Positions 54,269 to 64,000 of a DNA stretch of 64,000 nt are shown piece after piece. The translations under genes were made by a program, and so were the position numbers. The notes under the pieces were generated by a model. It was given only the letters and a program-made list of their open reading frames with translations. It had not been told where the DNA came from and ran no database searches. Position 1 is the first letter of the stretch. Every line of letters begins with the position of its first letter. Source of the DNA: Pseudoxanthomonas sp. J35 (GTDB taxonomy: Bacteria > Pseudomonadota > Gammaproteobacteria > Xanthomonadales > Xanthomonadaceae). The DNA lies in the NCBI RefSeq assembly GCF_000513995.1, contig NZ_KI911335.1, positions 1 to 64,000 of the forward strand, written 5' to 3'.

Positions 54269-54682
54269 TTACTGGTTGACGAAGTTGATCTTCATCATCT
54301 GCGCGTTCTTCGCGGCCGCCAGCACCCGGGCCGTGGTCTCGTACTCCGAGTCGGCGCTGGCGTCGATGCGCAGCTCCGGCTGGTTGGTCGGATCGCGCTG
54401 CACTTCGGTCTCCATCATCTGGGGCAGCGCGGCCAGCGAGACCGGGCTGTTGTTCCAGAAGACCTGGTTGGAGGCATCGATGCGCAGGTCGATCGGCGGC
54501 GGCGGTTCCTTCGTCACCGGCGGCGGGTTGATGACCCGCTGCGGCAGGGCCACGTCGATCGGGTAGGTCGTGATCGGCGCGGTGACGATGAAGATGATCA
54601 GCAGCACCAGCATCACGTCCACGAGGGGCGTGACGTTGATGTCGGCCATCGGGCCCTTGCCGGATCCGGAACTGAAAGCCAT
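54269..54682 (-). CDS. exbD2: ExbD2, second TonB-system energy-transducing subunit
   Basis: The 137-residue protein has one N-terminal membrane helix containing the proton-path Asp ([18 protein letters not shown]) and a periplasmic domain with a Pro-rich stretch ([16 protein letters not shown]). It differs from ExbD1 in the whole periplasmic part, so the two are not recent copies. In Xanthomonas campestris, exbD2 has been reported as dispensable for iron uptake but involved in pectate-related responses. That is of note given the pectin locus in this window. It starts 3 bases after exbD1. Confidence 0.92.
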   Translation of the reverse strand: MAFSSGSGKGPMADINVTPLVDVMLVLLIIFIVTAPITTYPIDVALPQRVINPPPVTKEPPPPIDLRIDASNQVFWNNSPVSLAALPQMMETEVQRDPTNQPELRIDASADSEYETTARVLAAAKNAQMMKINFVNQ

Positions 54683-54685
54683 GGC

Positions 54686-55108
54686 TTAGTGACCCTTCTC
54701 TTTGGTGGCGACGAAGCCCACGTCGAGCATGCCCTGGTTCTGCGCGATCTTGGTGACGTCGTTGATGATGCGCATCTTCGTGGTCTTGTCGCCACGCAGA
54801 TTGAGCTTGGGCTGCGGCGTCTGCTGGGCGACGCTGGAAAGACGCGACTCGATCACCTCGCGGGTGACCGGCTCGTCGTTCCAGAACAGCGAGCCATCCT
54901 CCTTCACCGAGATGGTGATGGGCATGACCCGCGGTTCGTCCTCATTCTTGGCGACGACGTCCGTTTCCGGCAGCTCGATCTTCACTTTGTGCTGCATCAG
55001 CGGCGCAGTGATGATGAAGATGATGAGCAGCACCAGCATCACATCCACGAGGGGCGTGACGTTGATGTCGGCCATTGGGCCGCCGCTGTTGTCGGAACTG
55101 AAGGCCAT
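54686..55108 (-). CDS. exbD1: ExbD1, TonB-system energy-transducing subunit
   Basis: The 140-residue protein has a single membrane helix with the essential Asp ([20 protein letters not shown]) and a periplasmic ExbD domain (ITISVKEDGSLFWNDEPVTR; KLNLRGDKTTKMRIINDVTK). With ExbB it forms the proton-driven motor that energises TonB for the outer-membrane receptors. It lies between exbB and exbD2 in the order typical of Xanthomonas. Confidence 0.95.
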   Translation of the reverse strand: MAFSSDNSGGPMADINVTPLVDVMLVLLIIFIITAPLMQHKVKIELPETDVVAKNEDEPRVMPITISVKEDGSLFWNDEPVTREVIESRLSSVAQQTPQPKLNLRGDKTTKMRIINDVTKIAQNQGMLDVGFVATKEKGH

Positions 55109-55149
55109 GCGGGCTCTCCGTTACTTGCCTGCGACTTCTGGGAACCGGC

Positions 55150-55905
55150 TCAGCGCACGCGCGAGCCGGTGGCGAAGAAGTCGTGCAGATCGTGAGCGAA
55201 CGAGTCGAACTTGGCGATCGTGGCGCTGTTGATCTTGCTGAAGAAGTTGTAGGCGAACACGGCCGGGATCGCGACGAACAGGCCGATGGCGGTCATGATC
55301 AGCGCCTCGCCCACCGGGCCGGCGACGGCGTCGATCGAGGCCGAGCCGGTGGCACCGATCTTGATCAGCGCGCCGTAGATGCCCCACACGGTGCCCAGCA
55401 GGCCCACGAACGGAGCGGTCGCGCCGACGGTCGCCAGCAGGATCATGCCCGACTGCAGCTTGCTGCTCTCGCGGGTGACGGCCTGGCGCAGGGCGCGGTC
55501 GACGAACTCGGAGCGGCTCAGCGACTCGCCCAGGCCGGTGCCGGCGCCTTCGGCGCGCTGGTGGTGCGCGGCGGCCTGCGCGGCGTCCAGGGCGATCTTC
55601 GAGAACGGCTCGCTACGCGGCTGCTCTTCCATCGCACGGATGGCTTCCTGGGCGTTCGGGGCATCCCAGAACGCGTTGATCACGCGGTCGGCGGCCGCCT
55701 TCAGGCGGGTGTTCCTGATGGCGTTGAAGATGGTCCAGTACCAGGACGCGGCCGACATCAGGACCAGGGTGAGGAGCACGATCCACGAGACGGCGAACTC
55801 GCCCGGATTGGCGACCATCTCGCTCAGCAGGTGGTCGAAGCCCATCTGCGTGAGGGCGGAGGCGTTGCCCCCGGCGGCGGCGGCGATGAAGAGTTCCTGC
55901 AGCAT
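55150..55905 (-). CDS. exbB: ExbB, MotA/TolQ/ExbB proton channel protein
   Basis: The 251-residue inner-membrane protein has three helices: one near the N-terminus (VSWIVLLTLVLMSAASWYWT) and two at the end (LLATVGATAPFVGLLGTVWG; GPVGEALIMTAIGLFVAIPA), the latter being the conserved channel-lining signature. A cytoplasmic loop between them contains EQPRSEPFSKIALDAAQAAA. It forms the stator with ExbD. It is followed 41 bases later by exbD1 and preceded by tonB, with a short GTTTCC/GGAAAC hairpin in the 80-base gap. Confidence 0.95.
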   Translation of the reverse strand: MLQELFIAAAAGGNASALTQMGFDHLLSEMVANPGEFAVSWIVLLTLVLMSAASWYWTIFNAIRNTRLKAAADRVINAFWDAPNAQEAIRAMEEQPRSEPFSKIALDAAQAAAHHQRAEGAGTGLGESLSRSEFVDRALRQAVTRESSKLQSGMILLATVGATAPFVGLLGTVWGIYGALIKIGATGSASIDAVAGPVGEALIMTAIGLFVAIPAVFAYNFFSKINSATIAKFDSFAHDLHDFFATGSRVR

Positions 55906-55985
55906 GACGCTTACCTTTGGTTTGTTTGGTGGAGAAGGAAGGCGGAAACGCTAGGCCCGGTTTCCGTCGGGGAAACAAACGGACA

Positions 55986-56657
55986 TCAACCCAGGGTGAA
56001 GTTCACCGGGACCCGAACGCGACCGGCCGCCTTCTGGCCGTTCACAGTCGCGGGATTGAAACGCCACTTGCGGGCGGCCTCCATGGCGGCGCGGTCCAGG
56101 TCACGGTTGCGGCTGGACTTCTCGACCGACACGTTGGTCACGTTGCCGTTGGCGTCGACATCGATGACCAGGATGACCTCGCCCTCGATGCCGGCGCGCG
56201 CGGCGGCCGGCGGATAGCGCGGCGGATTCATGTTCTTCGACGAGATGTCGACGCTGGCGCCGATGTCGGCGACCGGGGCCGGCGGGGCCGGCGGAGCCGG
56301 CTCCTGGTACACGTCGGTCGGGCGCGGCTCGGCCACGTCGACCGGCGGGGCTTCCGGCGGCGGCGGAACCGGGGACGGCTTCGGCGGCGACAGCTCCTTG
56401 ATCGGCGGCGGCGGCTTGTCCTGCGGCGGCGGCGGCGGCGGCGGCGGCGGGGGCGGCGGCGGGGCGTCGACCAGGGTGACGAGGACGTTGCGCTCTTCCT
56501 TGACGTCGGCCTTGGGGGCGACGGCCGGGATCAGCAGCAGCATGAGCGCGGCCAGGTGCAGCGCGATGACGAACGCAATGCCGATGATGCGCGGCCAGCT
56601 GAGCCCGCGATCCTCGGTTTCTTCGTAGTTCCTGTGGACGACCAGTTGTTCAGCCAT
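55986..56657 (-). CDS. tonB: TonB energy-transducing protein
   Basis: The 223-residue protein has a cytoplasmic N-terminus, one membrane helix (IIGIAFVIALHLAALMLLLI), a periplasm-spanning Pro-rich region with 13 prolines in a row followed by QDKPPPP, and a C-terminal TonB domain (NPPRYPPAAARAGIEGEVIL; AMEAARKWRFNPATVNGQ) that contacts TonB boxes. The start at 56657 (MAEQLVVHRNYEE) is preferred to the open frame from 56750. It is the first gene of the operon and should serve the three receptors in this window among others. Confidence 0.94.
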   Translation of the reverse strand: MAEQLVVHRNYEETEDRGLSWPRIIGIAFVIALHLAALMLLLIPAVAPKADVKEERNVLVTLVDAPPPPPPPPPPPPPQDKPPPPIKELSPPKPSPVPPPPEAPPVDVAEPRPTDVYQEPAPPAPPAPVADIGASVDISSKNMNPPRYPPAAARAGIEGEVILVIDVDANGNVTNVSVEKSSRNRDLDRAAMEAARKWRFNPATVNGQKAAGRVRVPVNFTLG

Positions 56658-56764
56658 GCGCCTAGTGACTCGGGTGTGGGGCCGGGCCTCGAGGAAAGCG
56701 TTTCCAGCAGAGGCCCAGGTTCTCGCGGGTGACACCGCATGAACCGCCAAGCATATACCAAATA

Positions 56765-56788
56765 CCGCGTCCGGTGCCTAGGACGCGG
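56765..56788 (-). terminator. Weak hairpin between the TPR gene and tonB
   Basis: Plus-strand arms CCGCGTCC (56765-56772) and GGACGCGG (56781-56788) with an 8-base loop lie 16 bases after the TPR gene stop on the minus strand. The following transcript is AU-rich (UAUUUGGUAUAUG) but lacks a U run, so partial read-through into tonB is possible. Confidence 0.4.
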
Positions 56789-56803
56789 CGCTTTTACGTT
56801 TTC

Positions 56804-57976
56804 TTACTTCAAGTTGATGATCTTGCGGGCGTCCTCGGGCTTCTTCACGCCCTTGGCCAGCGCCTGCTGGGCCGCCTGCTTGGCCTCGGCGACGCGGCCT
56901 TCCTGCCAGAGCACGCGGGCCAGGTTCAGGTAGGTCTCGCCGTCCTTGGACAGGGGGGCGGCCTTCTGCCAGGCCTCGATCGCCTGCGGGATCTGCTCGC
57001 TGTAGTAGTAGGACTGGGCCAGGGCCAGGTAGGTCTGGTAGTCCTGCTTCAGCACGCCCTTCTGCACGCCCTCGTTGATGACCGAGATGACGTCCTTCTC
57101 GCGGCCGTCCATGTTGGCGTAGGTCACGTACAGCTGGCGGTACTCGCGCTCCTCGGTGAGCTGGCCGGCGGCGCGCAGCTTCTCCATCACCTCGGCGGCC
57201 TTGTCCATGCGGTCGGCCTGGGCGTAGACGGTGGCGAGGTTGACCTGGGCCTTCTTGTCGGTCGGGTTCTTCGCCGCCAGCTGTTCGGCCAAGGCGATCG
57301 CCGCGTCGTTCTGGTCGGATTCGGCGTAGGACGCCATCAGCAGCTGGGTCCAGTTGTCCTTCGGCTCAGGCGAGGTCTCGATCGCCTGCTTCAGCACCGG
57401 GATCGCTTCCTGGAAACGCTCCAGCTGGTACAGCACCTGGCCCTTCAGCGCGAGGTCTTCCGGCTTCTTCGACTGGGTTTCGGCCAGGTAACGGTCGAGG
57501 GTGGCCAGGCCTTCCTGCAGTTCGTCGTCGCCCAGCTGCAGCTGCGCGAGCATCAGCATCGACTGGTAGTGGCCGTTGTTGTCCAGGCCGCCGATTTCCA
57601 GCGCCTGCTTCAGGTAGGCCTTGGCCGCCGGGATGTCGTCGAGGTTGTACGCGGCCTGCGCGGCCAGCTGCGCGGCGACCGAGCGGTCGTATTCGTTGGC
57701 CACGTCCAGCGCCAGTATCTCGTCGGCGAGGACGCGGGTCTGCTCGGCGTCGTCCTTGTTGTAGACGTCGATCAGCTTCTGCAGCTTCTTGCCGGCCTTG
57801 GCCGAAGCCTTGATGCCCGGTTCCTTGCGCGTGGCGTCCGGGAACATCACTTCCGACTTCTCGGACTTCTTCGAACGCGACGAGGTCGGTGCGGCGGCCG
57901 CGTCGGCGATCACCACGCCCCCGAGCGCGGCAGCGACGAACAGGGACAGGAGGGCTTGCTTGCTGCGGAATTTCAT
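56804..57976 (-). CDS. Secreted tetratricopeptide-repeat protein
   Basis: The 390-residue protein has a signal peptide (KQALLSLFVAAALGGVVIAD) and a Lys/Ser-rich segment, then repeated TPR pairs over about 90-385 (for example VLYQLERFQEAIPVLKQAIE; VNLATVYAQADRMDKAAEVM; LALAQSYYYSEQIPQAIEAW). It probably acts as a periplasmic scaffold. It lies just upstream of tonB on the same strand; TPR proteins linked to TonB systems are known in other bacteria, so it may modulate this one. An extended -10-like TGTTAGCGT (58042-58034) and a GCCGCCTG/CAGGCGGC leader hairpin (57994-58014) precede it. Confidence 0.82.
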   Translation of the reverse strand: MKFRSKQALLSLFVAAALGGVVIADAAAAPTSSRSKKSEKSEVMFPDATRKEPGIKASAKAGKKLQKLIDVYNKDDAEQTRVLADEILALDVANEYDRSVAAQLAAQAAYNLDDIPAAKAYLKQALEIGGLDNNGHYQSMLMLAQLQLGDDELQEGLATLDRYLAETQSKKPEDLALKGQVLYQLERFQEAIPVLKQAIETSPEPKDNWTQLLMASYAESDQNDAAIALAEQLAAKNPTDKKAQVNLATVYAQADRMDKAAEVMEKLRAAGQLTEEREYRQLYVTYANMDGREKDVISVINEGVQKGVLKQDYQTYLALAQSYYYSEQIPQAIEAWQKAAPLSKDGETYLNLARVLWQEGRVAEAKQAAQQALAKGVKKPEDARKIINLK

Positions 57977-58090
57977 TGGATCACCTCTTGCGGGCCGCCT
58001 GTATTGCAGGCGGCGACGGAAACCGGGTCGGCAACGCTAACAGAACCGGCTTTCTTACGGAATGGCACAGGCTGCCAATTTTCCTGCGGC

Positions 58091-58900
58091 TTACGGACCG
58101 CACTGTGGCGTACGGCCGGCGCGTCGCGCCTCCTGGGCGAGGGGCTGCAGCGCGGGCGCGCGCGCTTCCAGCGCACGGATGCGGTTCTGCGGATCCGGGT
58201 GCGTGGACAGCCATTCCGGCGAACGTCCGCCGCCGGAAGCCATCATGTTCTGCCACAGGTCCACGGCCTGGGCGGGATCGAAACCGGCCTGGGCCATCAG
58301 CCGCTGGCCGAGCTCGTCGGCCTCGCTTTCCTGGGTGCGCGAGAACGGCAGCAGCACGCCCAGCTGGGCCAGGATGCCGCCGCCCTGGGTGACCAGGTCG
58401 CTGCCGGTCTGCCCATAGCGGGCGCCGGCGAGCGCACCGATCACCGCCAGTCCGGTCGACGTCGCGGCCTGGCGCGAGACGCGTTCATTGGTGTGGCGGG
58501 CATAGACGTGGCCGATCTCGTGGCCGATCACCGCCGCCAGCTGGTCCTGGTTCCTGGCCACCTTGAACATGCCGCTGTTCACGCCGACCTTGCCGCCGGG
58601 CAGCGCGAACGCATTGGGCGTGTCGTCGACGAACACCGCCGTTTCCCACGGCAGGTTGCGCCATTCGGGCGGCAGGTGCGGGACCAGGGCATCGACCACG
58701 CACTGCACGTAGCGGCTCTGCTGGCCGCCCGTGGTCTGCTGCTTGCTCTTCATTTCGGCGAAGGCCTGCGCGCCCATCTGGTTGAGCTGGGCGTCCGAGT
58801 AGGCCATGTACTGGGTGCGGCCGGTCGGCGAAGTCGTGGTCGCGCACGCCGCGACGACGACCGCCATTGCCAACGCGAGCGCGGTCGGCTTCCAGTGCAT
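58091..58900 (-). CDS. M48-family metalloprotease lipoprotein
   Basis: The 269-residue protein has a lipoprotein signal (ALALAMAVVVAACATT; lipobox VAAC) and the zinc site HEIGHVYARH, with the third ligand in the downstream ESEADELGQRLM helix. Closest in style are the LoiP/YcaL/BepA group of outer-membrane quality-control proteases that degrade misfolded envelope proteins. The C-terminal THPDPQNRIRALEA block is typical of that group. It lies alone between the TPR gene and the CPBP protease gene, all on the minus strand. Confidence 0.92.
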   Translation of the reverse strand: MHWKPTALALAMAVVVAACATTTSPTGRTQYMAYSDAQLNQMGAQAFAEMKSKQQTTGGQQSRYVQCVVDALVPHLPPEWRNLPWETAVFVDDTPNAFALPGGKVGVNSGMFKVARNQDQLAAVIGHEIGHVYARHTNERVSRQAATSTGLAVIGALAGARYGQTGSDLVTQGGGILAQLGVLLPFSRTQESEADELGQRLMAQAGFDPAQAVDLWQNMMASGGGRSPEWLSTHPDPQNRIRALEARAPALQPLAQEARRAGRTPQCGP

Positions 58901-58977
58901 GTGCAGGGCAACCCCCGTTCCGGTACCTGAAGGAAAGTGTCCGCGCTGGCGGCTTAACTTTTCGTCAAGCGGACCGG

Positions 58978-62287
<3,310 letters not shown>

Positions 62288-62306
62288 CTAAAGGAATCAA
62301 CGGCTG

Positions 62307-62312
62307 ATTATA
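62307..62312 (-). promoter_or_regulatory. gyrB promoter, -10 element
   Basis: A perfect TATAAT on the minus strand in the recF-gyrB gap, followed by a leader of about 65 bases. The -35 region contains GGTCAG/GGTCAAG sequences but no good consensus hexamer; supercoiling control of gyrB promoters in other bacteria often depends on this spacing. Confidence 0.6.
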
Positions 62313-62344
62313 GCAGCCCACCCCCTTGACCTGACCGCCGGGAT

Positions 62345-63433
62345 TTACCCTGCGATCAGCCCCTGTTCCACGTGGAACACCTGGCAGGCCGCGGGCAGTT
62401 CACGCAGCGCTTCGGGGACCTCCGTGGCTGTCACGAACAGCTGCACGCCAGGCTGTTCCAGCAGGAACTCGAGGGTCCGGCGCTGGTGTTCGCGGTCCAG
62501 TTCCGACGGCAGGTCGTCCAGCGCCATTACCGGCCAGTGGCCCTGGCGGGCGGCGTAGTCGGCCGCCTGCGCCAGCAGCAGCGACAGCGCGGCCAGCTTG
62601 GTCTGTCCGCGCGACAGCGCCTCGCGCCCCGGCAGCCCGGCCAGGCGCAGGCTCCAGTCGGCCCGGTGCGGGCCCACCCCGGTATGCCCGCTGGCCCGGT
62701 CGCGGTCGCGGGCCAGCAGCAGGGCGTCGGCCAGCGACAGCTCCTGGCGGCGCCAGCCGGCCTGGAATTCCAGCCCCAGCAACTCCGGGCCGGTGCTGAG
62801 CCGGCGCCCGATGGCCGCGGCCCTTGGCATCAGTTCGCCGAGGTAGCGCTCACGGAAGGCGGTCAGCACTTCCCCGCTCTCGGCCAGCTCGGCATCCCAG
62901 GCATCGAGCTGGGCGTTGGAGCCGCCGGCCTTCAGCAGCGCATTGCGCTGCTTGAGCGCCCGCGCGTAACGCCGCCACAGGGACATGAAGTCGTGTTCCA
63001 CGTGGAACAGGCCCCAGTCGAGGTAGCGGCGACGGTTATCCCCCCCCCCGGCGACCAGCGCATGGCTGCCGGGCTCGAAGGTCACCACCGCCAGGGCGGC
63101 ACAGAGCTGGCCAAGGTGGGCGACATCGCGGCCGTCCAGGCGCCCGGTCCAGGCCTGCCCGGTATGGCGCAGGCCAGCGCGTCGTGGAACGCCGCCGCCA
63201 GTGCCCTCCTCCCACTCCACGAACACCTCGAGGGCCTCGGCGCCATCGCGGACCAGCCCGTCCCGGACACGCCCGCGGAAGCTGCGGCCATAGGCCATCA
63301 GGTGCAGGGCCTCGAGCACGCTGGTCTTGCCGGCGCCGTTGGCGCCGGTGATCAGGTTGAGGCCGGGTCCCGGGACCAGTTCCGCATGCTGGAACCGGCG
63401 CAGGTCGCCCATCACCAGCCGCGTCACCCGCAT
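62345..63433 (-). CDS. recF: DNA replication/repair protein RecF
   Basis: The 362-residue SMC-like ATPase helps load RecA at gaps. It has a Walker A GANGAGKTSVLEA near residue 30, the signature region LSRGQTKLAALSLLLAQA and Walker B PVMALDDLPSELD. The start at 63433 is preceded by TGGAGG. Two parS-like palindromes lie within the coding sequence, each encoding an FHVE(H/Q) tetrapeptide region (residues about 142-147 and near the C-terminus). It lies between dnaN and gyrB. Confidence 0.97.
   Translation of the reverse strand: MRVTRLVMGDLRRFQHAELVPGPGLNLITGANGAGKTSVLEALHLMAYGRSFRGRVRDGLVRDGAEALEVFVEWEEGTGGGVPRRAGLRHTGQAWTGRLDGRDVAHLGQLCAALAVVTFEPGSHALVAGGGDNRRRYLDWGLFHVEHDFMSLWRRYARALKQRNALLKAGGSNAQLDAWDAELAESGEVLTAFRERYLGELMPRAAAIGRRLSTGPELLGLEFQAGWRRQELSLADALLLARDRDRASGHTGVGPHRADWSLRLAGLPGREALSRGQTKLAALSLLLAQAADYAARQGHWPVMALDDLPSELDREHQRRTLEFLLEQPGVQLFVTATEVPEALRELPAACQVFHVEQGLIAG
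62364..62379. other. parS-like centromere site 1 (in the 3' end of recF)
   Basis: TGTTCCACGTGGAACA is a perfect 16-base palindrome equal to the ParB-binding parS consensus known from Pseudomonas. Being near the origin is the expected place for parS. Confidence 0.85.
62994..63009. other. parS-like centromere site 2 (inside recF)
   Basis: A second perfect TGTTCCACGTGGAACA, 630 bases from site 1 and within codons for LFHVEH. The chance of a repeated 16-base palindrome is negligible, so DNA-level function is likely. Confidence 0.85.
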
Positions 63434-63450
63434 CGGCCGGCCTCCAAAGT

Positions 63451-63478
63451 ACGACGCCCGGCGAGGGCCGGGCGTCGT
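63451..63478 (-). terminator. Hairpin between dnaN and recF
   Basis: Perfect 12-bp arms ACGACGCCCGGC (63451-63462) and GCCGGGCGTCGT (63467-63478) with a GAGG loop. In the minus-strand transcript it is followed by ACUUUGGAGG, the recF ribosome site, so it may partly terminate dnaN messages or regulate recF. Confidence 0.55.
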
Positions 63479-63481
63479 TCG

Positions 63482-63497
63482 GGTTCCACGTGGAACA
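63482..63497. other. parS-like centromere site 3 (dnaN-recF gap)
   Basis: GGTTCCACGTGGAACA matches the parS palindrome at 15 of 16 positions. It lies 22 bases beyond the dnaN stop, adjacent to the hairpin. Confidence 0.75.
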
Positions 63498-63518
63498 TGG
63501 ACCGGTCCACGGCTGCGG

Positions 63519-64000
63519 TCAGAGGCGCAACGGCATCACCACGTGCCGGCAACGGCTGTTGCTGGCCTCGCGGACCAGGGCCGAGGAGTTGGCATCGCGC
63601 AGGGCCAGCACGACGTGCTCGTCGCGCAGCGCACCCAGCGCATCCAGCAGGTAGTTCACGTTGAAGCCGATGGCCAGGTTGTCAACCCTGGTGTCGGCCT
63701 CGATCTCTTCCTGCGCCTCTTCCTGCTCCGGATTGTGCGAGCTGATCCGCAGCTGGCCCGGCGAAACCTCGACGCGGACGCCGCGGTACTTCTCGTTGGA
63801 CAGGATCGCCGCACGCTGCAGGGCTGCACGCAGCACTTCGCGGTCCAGCTTGACCTCCTTTTCCGCGCCGATCGGGATCACCGCCTCGTAATCGGGGAAG
63901 CGGCCGTCGATCAGCTTCGAGGTAAAGGTCACGTCGTCGCGCTTCACCCGGATGTGGCTGCGGCCCAGTTCCAGCTCGAGCGCGCGGTCGCCGCCTTCCA
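63519..64000 (-). CDS. dnaN: DNA polymerase III beta subunit (sliding clamp), 3' part
   Basis: The last 160 codons of dnaN; the rest lies beyond the window. Visible are FTSKLIDGRFPDYEAVIP (third-domain start), VSPGQLRISSHNPEQEEAQE, FNVNYLLDALGAL and the C-terminal MPLRL that forms part of the partner-binding pocket. It is the processivity clamp of the replicase. dnaA is expected just outside the window, placing the replication origin within a few kilobases. Confidence 0.97.
   Translation of the reverse strand, partial: EGGDRALELELGRSHIRVKRDDVTFTSKLIDGRFPDYEAVIPIGAEKEVKLDREVLRAALQRAAILSNEKYRGVRVEVSPGQLRISSHNPEQEEAQEEIEADTRVDNLAIGFNVNYLLDALGALRDEHVVLALRDANSSALVREASNSRCRHVVMPLRL

Noticed and set aside
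54269-55108. exbD1 and exbD2 as an assembly duplication
   Set aside because: The two proteins share only the N-terminal membrane motif and differ elsewhere; the paired arrangement is normal in Xanthomonas.
56401-56465. GCC/GGC triplet run as a mobile or satellite repeat
   Set aside because: It is the coding DNA for the proline tract of TonB.

Overview
The window is high-GC DNA packed with coding sequence on both strands. It looks like a chromosomal segment of a Xanthomonadales bacterium (Lysobacter, Luteimonas, Pseudoxanthomonas or Stenotrophomonas type). The evidence is the tonB-exbB-exbD1-exbD2 operon, large TonB-dependent receptors of the Xanthomonas/Caulobacter class, the standalone TRAP plus kduI/kduD pectin module, and the order dnaN-recF-gyrB at the right edge, which places the window beside the replication origin. 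No rRNA, tRNA, CRISPR array or intact insertion sequence was seen; an ISL3-like transposase fragment touches the left edge.

Layout: 1-3 kb holds the transposase fragment, a rhomboid-type membrane protein, a class A acid phosphatase and a secreted cupin protein. 3-9 kb holds an aromatic amino acid block (an Lrp-type regulator divergent from phhA, then a YncD-like TonB receptor, a broken beta-barrel gene and an aromatic aminotransferase). 9-11 kb holds a two-gene end-joining set (Ku and a polymerase-only LigD). 11-14 kb holds a DesK/NarL-type two-component pair, a DsbA-like gene remnant and a glutathione transferase.

From 14 to 42.7 kb lies a large pectin/rhamnogalacturonan utilisation locus: kdgK, two TonB-dependent receptors, pectin methylesterase, PL10 pectate lyase, an unrecognised 1273-residue LamG protein, CE12 acetylesterases (one fused to a cupin), GH43, a sialidase-like Asp-box protein, two alpha/beta hydrolases, a hydratase-TRAP transporter operon, a LacI-type regulator, kduI and kduD. 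A recurring operator-like motif, TGRYMANCGGTGTCA, sits at the promoters of at least seven of these units and probably binds the LacI protein. Variant copies lie inside the signal-peptide codons of both receptors. Polymer would be cut outside the cell, oligomers pulled in by the receptors, de-esterified and cleaved in the periplasm, carried inward by the TRAP system and converted by KduI, KduD and KdgK to KDPG. The final aldolase is not in the window.

From 43 to 50.2 kb a sigma-54 enhancer-binding regulator faces a six-gene Fap-type functional amyloid operon on the minus strand. That operon is preceded by a near-consensus -24/-12 promoter. From 50.3 to 59.8 kb are a radical SAM protein, cardiolipin synthase, pdxJ, the TonB energising operon (which would power the pectin receptors), a TPR protein, an M48 lipoprotein protease and a CPBP membrane protease. 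From 59.8 kb to the end are gyrB, recF and the 3' part of dnaN, with three parS-like palindromes in 1.1 kb.
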